A stretch of DNA of 64,000 nucleotides, taken from NCBI GenBank assembly GCA_900239685.1, contig OENT01000717.1, forward strand, positions 18,392 to 82,391, in the 5' to 3' direction. The DNA is from Rotaria macrura (taxonomy: Eukaryota > Rotifera > Eurotatoria > Philodinida > Philodinidae). A model generated the notes under the pieces. It ran no database searches, had not been told where the DNA came from, and saw only the letters and a program-made list of their open reading frames with translations. The stretch's first letter is position 1. Each line of letters opens with the position of its first letter. Position numbers and translations under genes: made by a program. This document shows positions 40,701-51,900 of the stretch, piece by piece.

Positions 40701-40767
40701 GAACACAATTCATGCGCATTTTCAAACGATCTGTTTTCTTCATTGATGAGTTAATAACTGGAGACAT
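31753..40767 (-). CDS. Patched domain-containing (PTCHD/PTR, RND superfamily) membrane protein, 921 aa
   Basis: Four minus-strand exons: 40767-40345, 37923-37170, 35202-34303, 32441-31753 (TAA). All junctions are GT-AG and in phase. TM1 is at about residues 44-67. An extracellular loop follows with a helix LDKEIRSIRI and CTQMNHGC. The sterol-sensing half begins near residue 323 (YLVIMFLIFIILLCFF). RHCLCC at 501-506 follows TM6, as in PTCHD proteins. TM7 is near 545-565, and the second half carries IDTFVHI at 803-809, the counterpart of VDxxxHI. Length fits PTCHD3/PTR proteins (850-950 aa). These RND-type transporters handle sterol-like lipids or Hedgehog-related signalling; the substrate here is unknown. 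The canonical TM4 GxxxDD site reads LVDSM (D395, S396), so the second acidic residue is absent. Introns of 1.9, 2.0 and 2.4 kb carry transposon relics. Confidence 0.88.
32668..32790. mobile_element. 123-bp palindromic MITE with 6-bp target duplication
   Basis: Nearly the whole length is an imperfect hairpin. Reading inward, the ends are CAGGCCTCACAGAAGAACC and CAGACCTCGTAGAAGACCC, and the arms meet at about 32729 around GAATTACGATGTAATTC. Both sides carry CTTGTT (32662-32667 and 32791-32796). A terminal CAG and short duplication suggest a hAT- or similar-derived miniature element. It lies in the last intron of the Patched-like gene. Confidence 0.75.
38990..39430. repeat. Decayed interspersed-repeat relic in Patched-like intron 1
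   Basis: Contains ATCCCTG...CAGGGAT (about 39200-39224), CAAAATTTCAGCTCAATTG, GTATCGTGTAAACGGCCGGT and an imperfect hairpin around GAGTGTACTC...GAGTACAC (39401-39426). The order resembles non-coding repeats I have seen in invertebrate genomes (a fit-your-ligand line followed by an ACGGACGGAC line). Assignment to a class is not possible by eye. Confidence 0.35.
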
Positions 40768-42094
40768 AATAATGAATTCTTGTTTATTCTAACCTATTAG
40801 TCGATGAAGAAAGAAAATCAAGAGATATATGAGTAAAATGATACGTGTTTCACATGAAATGTATTTCATGATAAGATTCTCGTTATTTTTTTTATGTCTT
40901 TTTTTTTCAAATCTATGATAGAATGGGTTGGAAGAGAATATCTAATATTCTATCACGTATTCGTATTTCTAAAGTTTAACTATTTTGAATGTTGTATGTC
41001 ACGATACAAGAAGAGAGTGTTGTAGTCTTAACATGAAATAAATGTTCAAAGATAAGAAAAAAAAACGAGCGTTTGTTTCATTTCAACAGTGATATTGATT
41101 GTAGAAGTAAGTCAAGCTATTCAATACAGTTATCTTCTTTCTTGACTCGTTAACGTCTTAAGTTTTGGACACAACTAGTTAATAATCATGACATATCAAA
41201 TGAGATGAGTAGTCGTGTTTTATTGATAAATAAATAAATCAAGCCAAATATGTCTCGAAACGTATGAGAAAGAAAACTAACGATGGAAAGATATGAAAGA
41301 GATTACGGTTACCTATCTTCCTGACAATATAGTATTTTGTAGAATTAGTATGAAAACACGTTCGAAAACACTATTTTAAAGATACAAGAAAACGTTATAG
41401 ACAGAGCGTCTCTACCAAAAGAAAAAAAAAGCAAAAAAGAGTACATGAGTGTAGGAGGCAATGTGAGACATCATCACGCCATATACTCATCATCGCGTCT
41501 TATGTATAGAACATGAATACGCGTGATTCAAGAAAAAAATAAATGCATACAACTGTATGAAATATTTTAGTTAATTTCTTCACGTACCGCTAATAGACTG
41601 TTGTTTGTTTTTCTTGATTTAATACCAAATGTAGAAATATGTGAATATGTTTTATTTAAAATGATATCCTATAGAGTTATACGAATGAATATGCACAGAT
41701 GAGGAAAAAAAAAGAAAAAAAAATCGATCGAGCGATCGGTCATCTTGAATGCATTATTGCTTTCATTTCTCTACTGATATCATATGACCTTGATATCAGT
41801 GTTAGCTTTTATTTTTTTTTCTCTTATGTTGATTCCCTGCAAGGTTTGTGGTTTCTATTTATTTCATATTGAACTCATTTTTCTTCACATTCAAAAGAAA
41901 GAAGGATAATGTAAACGAAAAAGAAAAGACGACAATAAATTATGACAAGAGAAGTACAGGGAGAGAGAGAGAGAAATGGGAGAATACGCATCTGTTACCT
42001 AGGCTACAATACATGTTCGACTATTCAGTATATAAAAAAGGGCGAAAGAAGCGAAGAGTGAGCGAGAGAAAAAGAAAAGGACGAATACAGTTTT
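40768..42094. other. Intergenic region between Patched-like and MTCH2 genes
   Basis: AT-rich; 5' flank of the Patched-like gene and 3' flank of MTCH2, both on minus. Holds a perfect 10-bp hairpin ACTGATATCA / TGATATCAGT (41773-41782 and 41791-41800) and a (GA)n tract near 41960-41973. No gene. Confidence 0.6.
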
Positions 42095-45000
42095 CTAAGT
42101 ACGACGTGCTGCTGAGCCAAATGCTGGAAGGCTACTTGTATCAAGGGCAGCACGATTGAAAAAGCTGGAACCTCGTTTCAATTGTTCCTAAAAAGAAAAG
42201 AATATGCTAACTTTAAAGAAAGGAAATCATGAAGAAAGAAATTTACCGTCTTTCTTAAATAATCGAATGCGTCGTGCCAATTAGCATGGATTGGTGTTAT
42301 AGGTAATGCGCCAGCACGAAGTCCACTTTGATTAATAGCTGTGACAGTAGTTACGACACTTAATGGATAGGTCACTGTTTGAGCAATGAGCTGAAAAGAA
42401 TATTGTCATTTTTAATATTAAATTAATTTTGCTATCAAACTTAAGATATCTACAGATAACAAGTATATCTTGATTTATTTTGTAATCTTGTGTGATCGTC
42501 ACATTCATCAAAGACACGAAAGAAAAGGAATGAAAAAAAAAAGTGGCGTGATTATATTGCATAACCCAAGTTATGATTCGGATTGTGTTTTATTAACAAA
42601 TGCCTTTGTATGGTTGAACAAATACTTAGAAAAAAGCTTAGTCTCTGAAGTCAAACGACACATGAGATATGCAATATTGTACTTTCATGTTTATTATTGA
42701 AATGGTACAGGTGGCAATGTTCTTGCCAAAAGATAATAATACTACTCGTTAACAGATTGTTGCTGTAACAATGGAGAAACGATGACTGTCGTTTTCTCAT
42801 AGCAATACGAAAATCGAGTTATTGCTCGAGAAACGAAACGTAAATCTATGTGTTGTAGTTCGTTTGTTTTTTCCATAAACATAATTATTATAGGTACGGT
42901 CAATGAAATTGAAGCTAATTACAGCCACAACAGTTTGGTGAACATGGAAGTATGATAAAAATCTATATACAAGAACAAGTTTGCTAAAGAAGTCTGCTGA
43001 TTAATAAGCCACTTTTGAATCGAAATGGTTTACTATCTATTCCCCTGAATGAATTATGAATATTCTTAACAGAGATCGTATACTTGTCTTACTTCTCTAG
43101 AAAACATTTATTTTTATTTTTTCTCGTATGTATTGAGTAAGTACGTCGATACACCTCACGATAACTAGAAGATTCGACTTTCCAACCGGTAGATTTCTAT
43201 GACAGCAAGCATTATAAGGAATAATTGATAGGAAGAATGTCTAGTATTTTGATTTTCTTCTGTCTTGATATAAAGATACAGAATACATATATATATATAT
43301 GTGCGTGTGTGTATGTGATGAATGTTTAACAGGTAGACATTTACCATAGCTACAATCTAGTACAGGAAAAACGAGAAGCATTGAAATTTTTATGATCAGA
43401 CACTTTTTTTGAGGTTTGTCTCTGAACAACGTTTCAAATTATACTCTGAACTTGGATTCTTCTGGTTCTCTTAAAGATATGTACAGTACATACTAAATGA
43501 ACACTGCACTCGTGCACTATCTACGAGGCAGTACATTGCGGACATGAACCCGTTTCAAGATATTCAAAATTGATCGAAACCTAGATAATATATTTAGTCT
43601 CAAACGAAAAGTAAAAATTTATGAAAAGAATGAATAGCATGTATAGTCATGTACTCTCTTTAATACACTGCTTTTTCGATTTACAATGATAATTTCTTAT
43701 TTATCTTTGAACTTTTTGAAAGTCATTTGAAAAGATTTGAACTATCATTCAAAGTTGGATATCGTGACTATAGATAAATCTTCGAGTTCAAGCAATAATC
43801 TGATAGTTACACTGTTTAAAACCGTTTTTGTCAAACTGTGGAAGGAATAGTATTCATTGAAACTTGTTGGAACATTCTACTGATTGAAATCTATTGATGA
43901 ACCCATATTAAATAAAAGATGCGATAAGGATTTCTGAAAAAGATCACTTCGGAACATTTACAACTGAGTAAAATGATCAATGAGTCGAACACGAGCAAAT
44001 TGATTTGTAAAGAAACGATAAAATAAAACTTGATTGAACTTGCACGTTATTCTATTCAGAAATGAAAATCTGATTGGTGACTTGTATAAAATGATACACA
44101 GTAGTCGTATTCAATGTTGAGTAAGAGCAACGAAAGATGTATTGAACGTTTTAAAACTATCTTTGTGATTAAAATGATTTTACACATGTTTCTCAACGAA
44201 TAAATCATTGATCAAGTCAAAAAAAAATCATGTTTAGCGTACACATGCCTGACAAAAAACAAACCCACACTAACAATATATTAATCATTCATTCATATCA
44301 AATGAATCAAACGATGGGAGTAGACAAGGTGTCTCTCTCTCTTCTTCTTCTCTGATTAGCGCTTGCATCATTTGATATAGTACGTTTGAATATGAAAAAT
44401 CATGAACGCGTTCGAGCGTTAACACAAACGGCAAAGAGAAACGATCGTTTTCGATGAAAAGCAGAATTTTAGCCTTGAGACCTAGATTAGAACAGTTTTT
44501 CTACCTACATCATGAATCGTTATTCTTTGTCCATCAAACATGAATACATCGAGAATAATAAATTCATTTTCATTGACTATTCTCAGAACTATTGAGTGAC
44601 TATCAAATATATCCTAAGGCATTATTTTATTGCAACGAACATAACTTTGAGTTACAATATTGTAATTGCGAATTCTCCTACTCTTTTTACACTACTCTAA
44701 AATGTACTCTCAATTGAACAATAGGTTTTTTTGTGATATCAACTTACAGCAGCAATATATTCGTATATAGAAGCAACATCTTGTTGTAGTGGCGAGCATG
44801 TGTTAAGCATATGAATAATAGCATTCATTAAAACAATTGTTGAAACTTCAAGTAACCATCGTGGCATAAGTCCCCTGTTAAATATGCAGGTAGAATATTG
44901 AAAATGTAGAAAAGAAAAAGCATTATAAAATATTTTTTCATTTGACATACACAAAAAATCCTCCGATGCCTTGTTGATCATAAATTTCTTTAAAATTTTG

Positions 45001-46038
45001 AAATATATTGATGGATGAATATGCTTGTTCACGACCAACGAATTGGCCCATACATCGAATAGCCATGACTAATGTTGAAAGAAAGTATATTTGTCTTTTT
45101 TCACTAATGTGCGACAGATTTATTATGTACCTTGAAAAGGATGTGAAACTAAAATTCCCCATGATTGAATTTGTACTTCGCGTAAAATCTTTTTATTAAT
45201 GAACACATGGATCAATGATTATCATATTTATATTTTAGCGTACTTTTTGAGCACATTTATTCCATGTTGGATCTTGTTGATCGTTAGTACCACGAGGATT
45301 AACAGGACCCAGAAACTAATCATGAGAAATAAATAAGATCATATAATTAATATTTACGTTTTATAATTTACGTCTTCAACGGTTGATGTTGTGTACCAAC
45401 AAACAACTTTCGAGAAAAGAGAACAACCAAAACCACGATATAGACCAATGAAACCATCCACTTTATAAACGTGTTTAACTAGAAAAAAACAAACATATTC
45501 TCTCTAGCAGCAAACTCCAAAGAATCAATTGAACTAACGATAAAGAAAAACATTTGGATAGTAAAGAGCTTCTTTGCCGAATAAAGTTTTTCCAGGAGTA
45601 GCTGGTAATGGTTCATAACCCATCTAGGAAATGTTTGCATTAATGCTTTGAAGAAACACAACAAGCATTATCGGTGGGAATGATCTTACTTGCATTAATA
45701 TTCGTGCATAAGCAAATGGATGACCAACGGCAAGTTGCATTGTAGTTCCTTTCAACGCTGTGAATGCTGAATTAGCCGACATTGAAGTGAATCCTCCAGT
45801 CGATTTTTGTTGAACTGTTGTTCTAGGTTGTACAATCGGTTGCATAGGGGTAATAACACGATCAGGTTGATTGAACGTTGCCGTTTTTGAATGTTGACCA
45901 CTTTGGTCAACATGTTGAACATCATCGTTTATCGGTGAATCCTAGAAGAATGATTTCGTTTTTCATTAGAAGATTTACTAGAATCATTAAAAAACATACA
46001 CTAGATATTTTCGTTAACTGATTAACAGGTGTAGCCAT
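42095..46038 (-). CDS. MTCH2: MTCH2-type mitochondrial carrier homologue, 364 aa, ten exons
   Basis: Minus-strand exons: 46038-46000, 45941-45690, 45623-45539, 45478-45372, 45315-45244, 45188-45131, 45068-44951, 44874-44748, 42390-42247, 42187-42095 (TAG). All phases agree. Strong matches to MTCH2 include GYEPLPATPGKTLFG, DGFIGLYRGF, SHPF, IRCMGQFVGRE, GIGGFFVGLMPRWL, TYPLSVVTTVTAINQSGL and a C-terminal RGSSFF. MTCH2 is an SLC25-derived outer-membrane protein; family knowledge gives roles in BID recruitment, lipid homeostasis and tail-anchored protein insertion. About 60 residues precede the usual start, low-complexity (Gln/Thr/Ser-rich) and reminiscent of the N-terminal extension of MTCH1, so MTCH1/2 co-orthology is possible. 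Intron 42391-44747 is 2.36 kb; the others are mostly 46-100 bp. ATG 46038 is the first in frame and lies about 330 bp from the divergent DNAAF6 start. Confidence 0.92.
42391..44747 (-). other. Long intron of MTCH2 (2.36 kb)
   Basis: Donor GTAAGTTG (44747) and acceptor TCTTTTCAG (42391). Inside are a short TA/TG tract (43287-43317) and a CT-rich tract (about 44330-44352). No nested gene is supported on either strand. Confidence 0.65.
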
Positions 46039-46365
46039 GATTAGTCGTTCTTTTAACAAGTTATTTCATCTAACAATCGAAAGTTTTATGAGTGGTTAAT
46101 ACAGTTTACGATGTCATGTTTTCAAAATGTTTATTTATTTATTTATTATTGTTTTCGTGAGTTTTTTCTGAAAAGAAAATTTTCCAAAGTCAAAATATTC
46201 TTAGGAATATTGAACGAAGAATTATTGAAAGATATTGTTTTTTTTATAGAAGCTTGGCTTATCTATTGGCGTCATCTACATCGTAACGACGGCAACCAGT
46301 ACGTATAACGTCATGAAAAATGGACGTTACTTTCGTATTATTCATTTATATGCTTGTTGAAAGCA
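46039..46365. promoter_or_regulatory. Divergent intergenic region MTCH2 / DNAAF6
   Basis: 327 bp between two head-to-head ATGs, so it probably contains both promoters and both 5' UTRs. It includes a TTTATTTATTTATT tract near 46130. No TATA box can be assigned with confidence. Confidence 0.5.
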
Positions 46366-48848
46366 ATGTATGGATTTGAAATTAATCAATTATCTAACTT
46401 ACTGAAACAATGTGATCCAAATCAAAATGATTCTGATAGTGATGATGATCAAGTAATAGCAATTCATTTATTTACCATGATAATGATTAAGTATTCTAGC
46501 CGAAGAAAAGTTCAACAGCTCACTTAACTCCGGCAAGTTTTGTTTCGCAAGTACAGAAAACTGCTAAAACGATCGATAATGCAATATCTGAGACGCCAAA
46601 AAGTATTTGTTTTTCAATAAAATATAATTCAACTTTTAAATGTTTGCTTACTGTTTCTGTTAATACATAAGAAAGCGCAACTGTTAAGACAAAAGATATT
46701 TGGCAAATCGATGAAGTACCTGACAGTAATGTACAAGTACGTGACGAAACAGATAAACGGCCGCAACCTGAGTAAAAACTAAATAAATACGGATGCAAAT
46801 TATTTTTTAGTGAAGTTTATTCGTTGCTTTATATTAAGATATGAAATGCATTTTAAACAACGAGTCACAACTGAAGATGTTTTTCTTCAAATGGGAAATA
46901 AAAATCCATCATCGGCTAGTTGTGAAGAACTAGTAGTAAGTCATTTCGAAATTAAAATGATTCTGCCTGTAAATAGAAAGATGAGAAATACTCAATGATT
47001 ACTTTTTGAAAGGATTGACTGGTAAGCATTCAATAATGAAGCAGACACAGTTTTCTTATATTTGATAAATATTACAAAAATGAGAAAGGGATCTAGAGAT
47101 ATACTTATTCCTTAATTCTAAATGTAGATTAATTATGATTTTACCTTTAATTCAGTGTCGGTATCTAATGAATCCAATTACTCTTTTTTGGACATATTTC
47201 ATAACAGAAAATATGTTTCAAGAAATTAGCTTTCTAGATGTTCGACATTGAGATTATCTGAAGTTTGAGTTTGATGAGTCGAAAAGTAAGATGATGCTCA
47301 TAAATCTAATTATATTGTAAACCAGTGTCAGACAAGGAGCGTTTTCTAGGAAGTTACTGAACATCAAATGAGATTCGTTTCACAATAGTATAGATGAAAT
47401 AGAGTACAGAAAAATAACTAATGTGACCATTCATTTCCGCATAACTAAGTTTTACATTGGTTCACTGTGTGGTATGTTAAAATCGACGTTTCGTGTTAAT
47501 CCTAAGTGACTCTCTGAAGCTTGATTTATGCAATTATATAAGAACGCATCTTTTATATTTAATTGTATAATGTCAAAAAATCAAACAATGACAAGATCAA
47601 GACACGTACATTTTTCGCAAGTTATTAAATTTTGAGAAAAATTTGTTTTCCGTAACAATTTCAGAAAAAACCAAATCATTCATGCACCGGTTATTTGCAC
47701 GAATATTCGCGAAAAAATGATTTTTCAACGTCAAAGTAAATTACTTAGTAGATGTATTCGTTTGTTTTCATCAGGTTCTGACTTGTAACTAATTAGATTT
47801 GCGTAGTCACGGTGGCTATTTCGTTTCTCAATTCAACAATTACTCAATAAAATAGTGAGTTGAAACTTCTATTATCGGCATCATTAACTACAAGGTTGTG
47901 AACAGATGACGAGCAGCTGTTGTTTTTTTCTTGATAACATCATCCAAGAGTATACTGTCCAAGACGAAATACAGATCGAATCTTCTAGCTGAATTGTATT
48001 TTAATAGTACTGAAAAAAATCATCGCGCACTTGAAAGTATCTTCCAGTAGTAGTCTAGGTTAACCGATAATCGATACAGAGTAATTACTATTGTTTTATT
48101 GAACTACGTTATAATTCTTTACTTAAAAATCATCAACATAACGTAAAAAGAAAGATGTCTGCGGTTGAATATTAAAAACCGCATAAATAGATGCAGCGAC
48201 AAACAGTTAGAAGATTCATGATGCACCAGTAGATTTCAGACGACACAAAATACACGCAACCCCAGTACATAGAACTATTATATATGATGATATAATATTT
48301 TTCTTTTCCCACTAAACCTTCGTATTGAAAGGAAACTTTCACGTCCTAAAATATTATTCATGTGTCTACGAAGACTCGAACTGAAGAACTAAAATCTAGT
48401 TTCATGAATTAAAATAAATGTACACGTCAATCAATGACAAAAGAGAAGCGTATTGAATATTTCGAACTTAAATTTCAAACTTTCCTTGAAATTAGAATTC
48501 AACGGTCAATGATTCTTTGATTGACTATCTATATTAATGATCTTAATCGATTTTCTTTTACTTTAATTTAGATTAATATTCAATTACCGGATACAAAACT
48601 AAGTGATATCATTTTGGATATAACAAAATCATTTCTTGATTGTCGTTGCCCGAAATAGTAAAATTTTTCGTCTCTCTTTTTAATACTTTTCTGCTTTTCA
48701 ACGTGCTTTTCTTTTCTACAGTCGTCTAGCATTATCGTTACCACATCCTGTTGATCCTGATAATTCGCAAGCAAAATGGGATAAAGAGAAATATCTACTT
48801 CAAGTAGCATTGAAGCTTGTTCGAGAATATGATGAGTTCAATTTTTAA
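46366..48848 (+). CDS. DNAAF6: DNAAF6 (PIH1D3) axonemal dynein assembly factor, 199 aa, six exons
   Basis: Exons: 46366-46452, 46500-46602, 46672-46771, 46839-46935, 48572-48657, 48722-48848 (TAA). All GT-AG, phases agree, total 600 nt. The N-terminus is acidic (DSDSDDDQ). KDIWQIDEVP precedes the conserved core PQPEYEMHFKQRVTTEDVFL, which matches the PQPEYE..FRQ.VGTEDVF signature of DNAAF6. Next come INIQLPDTKLSDIILDI, LDCRCPKYRLALSLPHPVDP and a C-terminal CS-like strand WDKEKYLLQVALKLVREYD. Length is close to the human protein (~214 aa). Known role: PIH-family cytoplasmic co-chaperone that, with HSP90-linked partners, pre-assembles dynein arms of motile cilia. The start is the first ATG after an in-frame stop. 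Intron 46936-48571 (1.6 kb) shows no gene. The next gene begins only 100 bp downstream. Confidence 0.9.
46936..48571 (+). other. Long intron of DNAAF6 (1.64 kb)
   Basis: Donor GTAAGTC, acceptor TTTAATTTAG. AT-rich with no recognisable coding or repeat content. Confidence 0.65.
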
Positions 48849-48948
48849 ATTCAGATTTATGAAATAAATAATATCTTGTGTTAACAAGACGCTAAAAATG
48901 CACTACGAAATCATATGAAATCATGTTTTTGTTTAAGATAAAATTTCG
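48849..48948 (+). promoter_or_regulatory. 100-bp intercistronic spacer with candidate splice acceptor
   Basis: Between the DNAAF6 stop and the ATG of the LRR gene. An AATAAA-type hexamer lies near 48863. A T-rich acceptor (TTTTTGTTTAAG) ends about 48937, 11-12 bases before the ATG. This is compatible with polyadenylation of the first and trans-splicing of the second message; inference only. Confidence 0.4.
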
Positions 48949-51900
48949 ATGTCATCCAATAAGAAAAGATGTTCATCAGGCATGTCGCCGACAGAACTAA
49001 AATCATCTCCTACATCATTAAAGCAAATTTCAACATTATCGCGCTCGAAAACATGTAGTTTCGTTGGTACGACATCACCAAAAAGCAAATCCGAACGTCT
49101 TCAGCCACTTGTAACAAACACAAATGTACCATTAAATAATGAAATACTTGTAAATTTCTCGGTTTTGTTTTCACTCGTCGTCTTTTCCCTCGAAACATAT
49201 TGTTTATATAGCTTGATGATATTGATAAATTGCATCCAGCGATGATCAACGAGCTTTCTTTGCATGCAAGAGGATTATTTACAATACCAAATTTATCTCA
49301 AGTAATTAAATAAACGCTCTATTAAACTATGAATAGGTTTTCTTTTTGAATAGTTTAGTAAATTACAAATGTTAGATCTATCATGTAACAATTTAACACG
49401 TATCGAAAATTTAAGAAATCTATCGGTAAAATTATTTAATTATGTTGAATTGTAAAAATACCTTAAAACTGGTTTCATTCTTTTTCTTGTCCTAGAATTT
49501 ACGTGAATTAAAACTATATGGAAATAAAATTCAAAAACTTGAAAATCTTGAATGGTATTGTATAGTCAACTATAATTTTGAATTCGTTCGATAGCTTCAC
49601 TCATAACAAAGCAAACTTCTGTCTCGCTTGGATGATGACAGATAGTTTCATCAGTTGCTCGTTCATTCGATTTTCTAGGATTTAGATTTCTGTATCTTAA
49701 ATGTAATTTAGAAACGTCGAGTAATTCGATATAAATTATAGAGGGAAAGAAAATTTTTGAATGAATAGTATCTACATCGTTGAACATGTTTGAATCATTC
49801 AATGATGTATAAATTGAAAATAATCTATCGTAAAACGTATCTGAAATTTCTGTGAATATGAAATAATTATGGCAAAAATATTCTAAAGTAGACACCTATT
49901 CGAATTCAATGTATCATTCGATGAATGCTTAGAATGTTGATTAGATATAGATGAAAATCTCATGGAACGGTAATATCAATTATCAATGAGATGATTTCAC
50001 AAAATGAATATGTTTCTGCATGAAATTTATTCTAATTCATTTTTACGCTTCAAACTTAAGCTTAATCGAGATAGAATAATAAACTCGATGTAGATATTTC
50101 AAACAAGAAAATAAGACAAAAGCATGTCCTGAACGTCGAAATTTTTTTCGATCGTTGATGAGTTCAACATGTTTTAGTTTTCTTCTAATAGAGAAGTTTT
50201 CATTGAACAATCATTTTTTTGTATTGGTTCACTATTTTTAAAAATTAGATTTTGACCGTTGCCAGTAATCTGATTCGGTAGGCATGTATAGGTATTAAGG
50301 TGTATGCTTGTAATCGAATGAACACTTTGGAAATCAATGGTTCATCGTTTCGATACATGTTTTTAGAACATCGAATGATATTATAATGAAATTGCTCATA
50401 TCTATTGATGAGAATAACTTTGAAACATCATTGAGAAAATTTCTGAGATCAGAGAATCACTTGCAAATTATCTTTTCGTCTGTAAACTTTGATGAGATGT
50501 TAACTGAAAGAATCAAATTTGACACATTTAATTAAACCAAAAGTTTTTCAACGCGAAAATAGTCTCTTAAAACAAATTAAAACCGAACAGAAAATGATCT
50601 CATCCTATTTTACTTGATTTCGCCCAAAAGACACGACTATCTACTGAACAAGTAATTTTATAACACAGATTATTCATAATTAATAGTCAAAGTTGATAGG
50701 AATTGTGTTTTGTTCGATTTCTTGTGTTACTTTTTAAAGTTTCAGAAATAAATCAATACTAATTCGTTTGCATTTTTAATCGAAGGCTGATATGCCACAA
50801 TTAGGTCATTCTATTTGATGGTTCACCCTGAAATTCTATGTCTAGTGTCATGAAGTCTAGTAGAATAAATGTTCATTTACGTATACCATCTTCATCGTAC
50901 TGATAGTCAGTTGCTTGTTATTAAATGTTATAAAAAAAGATATCAAGAGTGATCGATTAATATCCTTATATATCTATCCATAGTTTAAATCAATTACAAA
51001 TTCTTCAATTACAATACAATGAAATTCAATCGCTCGGTAAACAATATCTTTATACATACGATGAAAATGCATGATAGTTTTATTGTCCATTAGGTTCTGG
51101 TTTCGTATATCTCACTCGTTTACAATCACTTCGGATAGATTCTAATAAACTCTCACAGATTCGATCAGATGAAGTATTAAAACTAGCTCAACTCAAAACT
51201 CTTGATGTATCCGACTGTTCATTGGACAATCTTGATGTAATAAAATAGATTTTTGTGTTCAATCATGTTTATTTCTACGTTTTTTTAGTTTATTAATACA
51301 CTATCGTCAATAGTAGAATTACGAGCATCGAACTGTTATTTAAAATCTTTACCGAATCAATTTCGTAATCTTCGTTATTTAATTGATGTCGATTTATCAA
51401 ATAATGAGCTTAGAAATATAGCATCGTTAAAATGCTTATCATCATTACGCATTCTTCATCTAGCTAATAATGGTATTCAAGATATACAAATATTATCATG
51501 CCTTATACATTTGAATGAATTAGATTTAAATAACAATCAAATAAATTTAATACCGAATACTTTTGATAAACTTATTGATTTACAATCCCTTGATCTATCA
51601 AACAATCGTATTAATTCGTGGAATGATATCGTAAGATTTCGTTTTTGTAGCCCGGCACGTGTTTGAAGAGAATAATGCTTACTTCTTTGCTAGCTAGCTA
51701 ACTGGTACTACTGAGTATCGTGCTTGAGAAATGTATTCCCTATCAAGTATTTCTCATATAAGAAAAATGTGCTCTGGTTATAAAAAGAAATTTAATCGAA
51801 TGTCGACATCAAATATCAAACCTCATTGTTGCTCTGAGCACAATGATTTCTTATACGCTACTATTCGTGTTTCTGTCACCAGAGATTACAACGAGTGCTT

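Noticed and set aside
42470..42700. 76-codon plus-strand frame in the MTCH2 intron
   Set aside because: Antisense, no domain, Lys-rich from A-runs.
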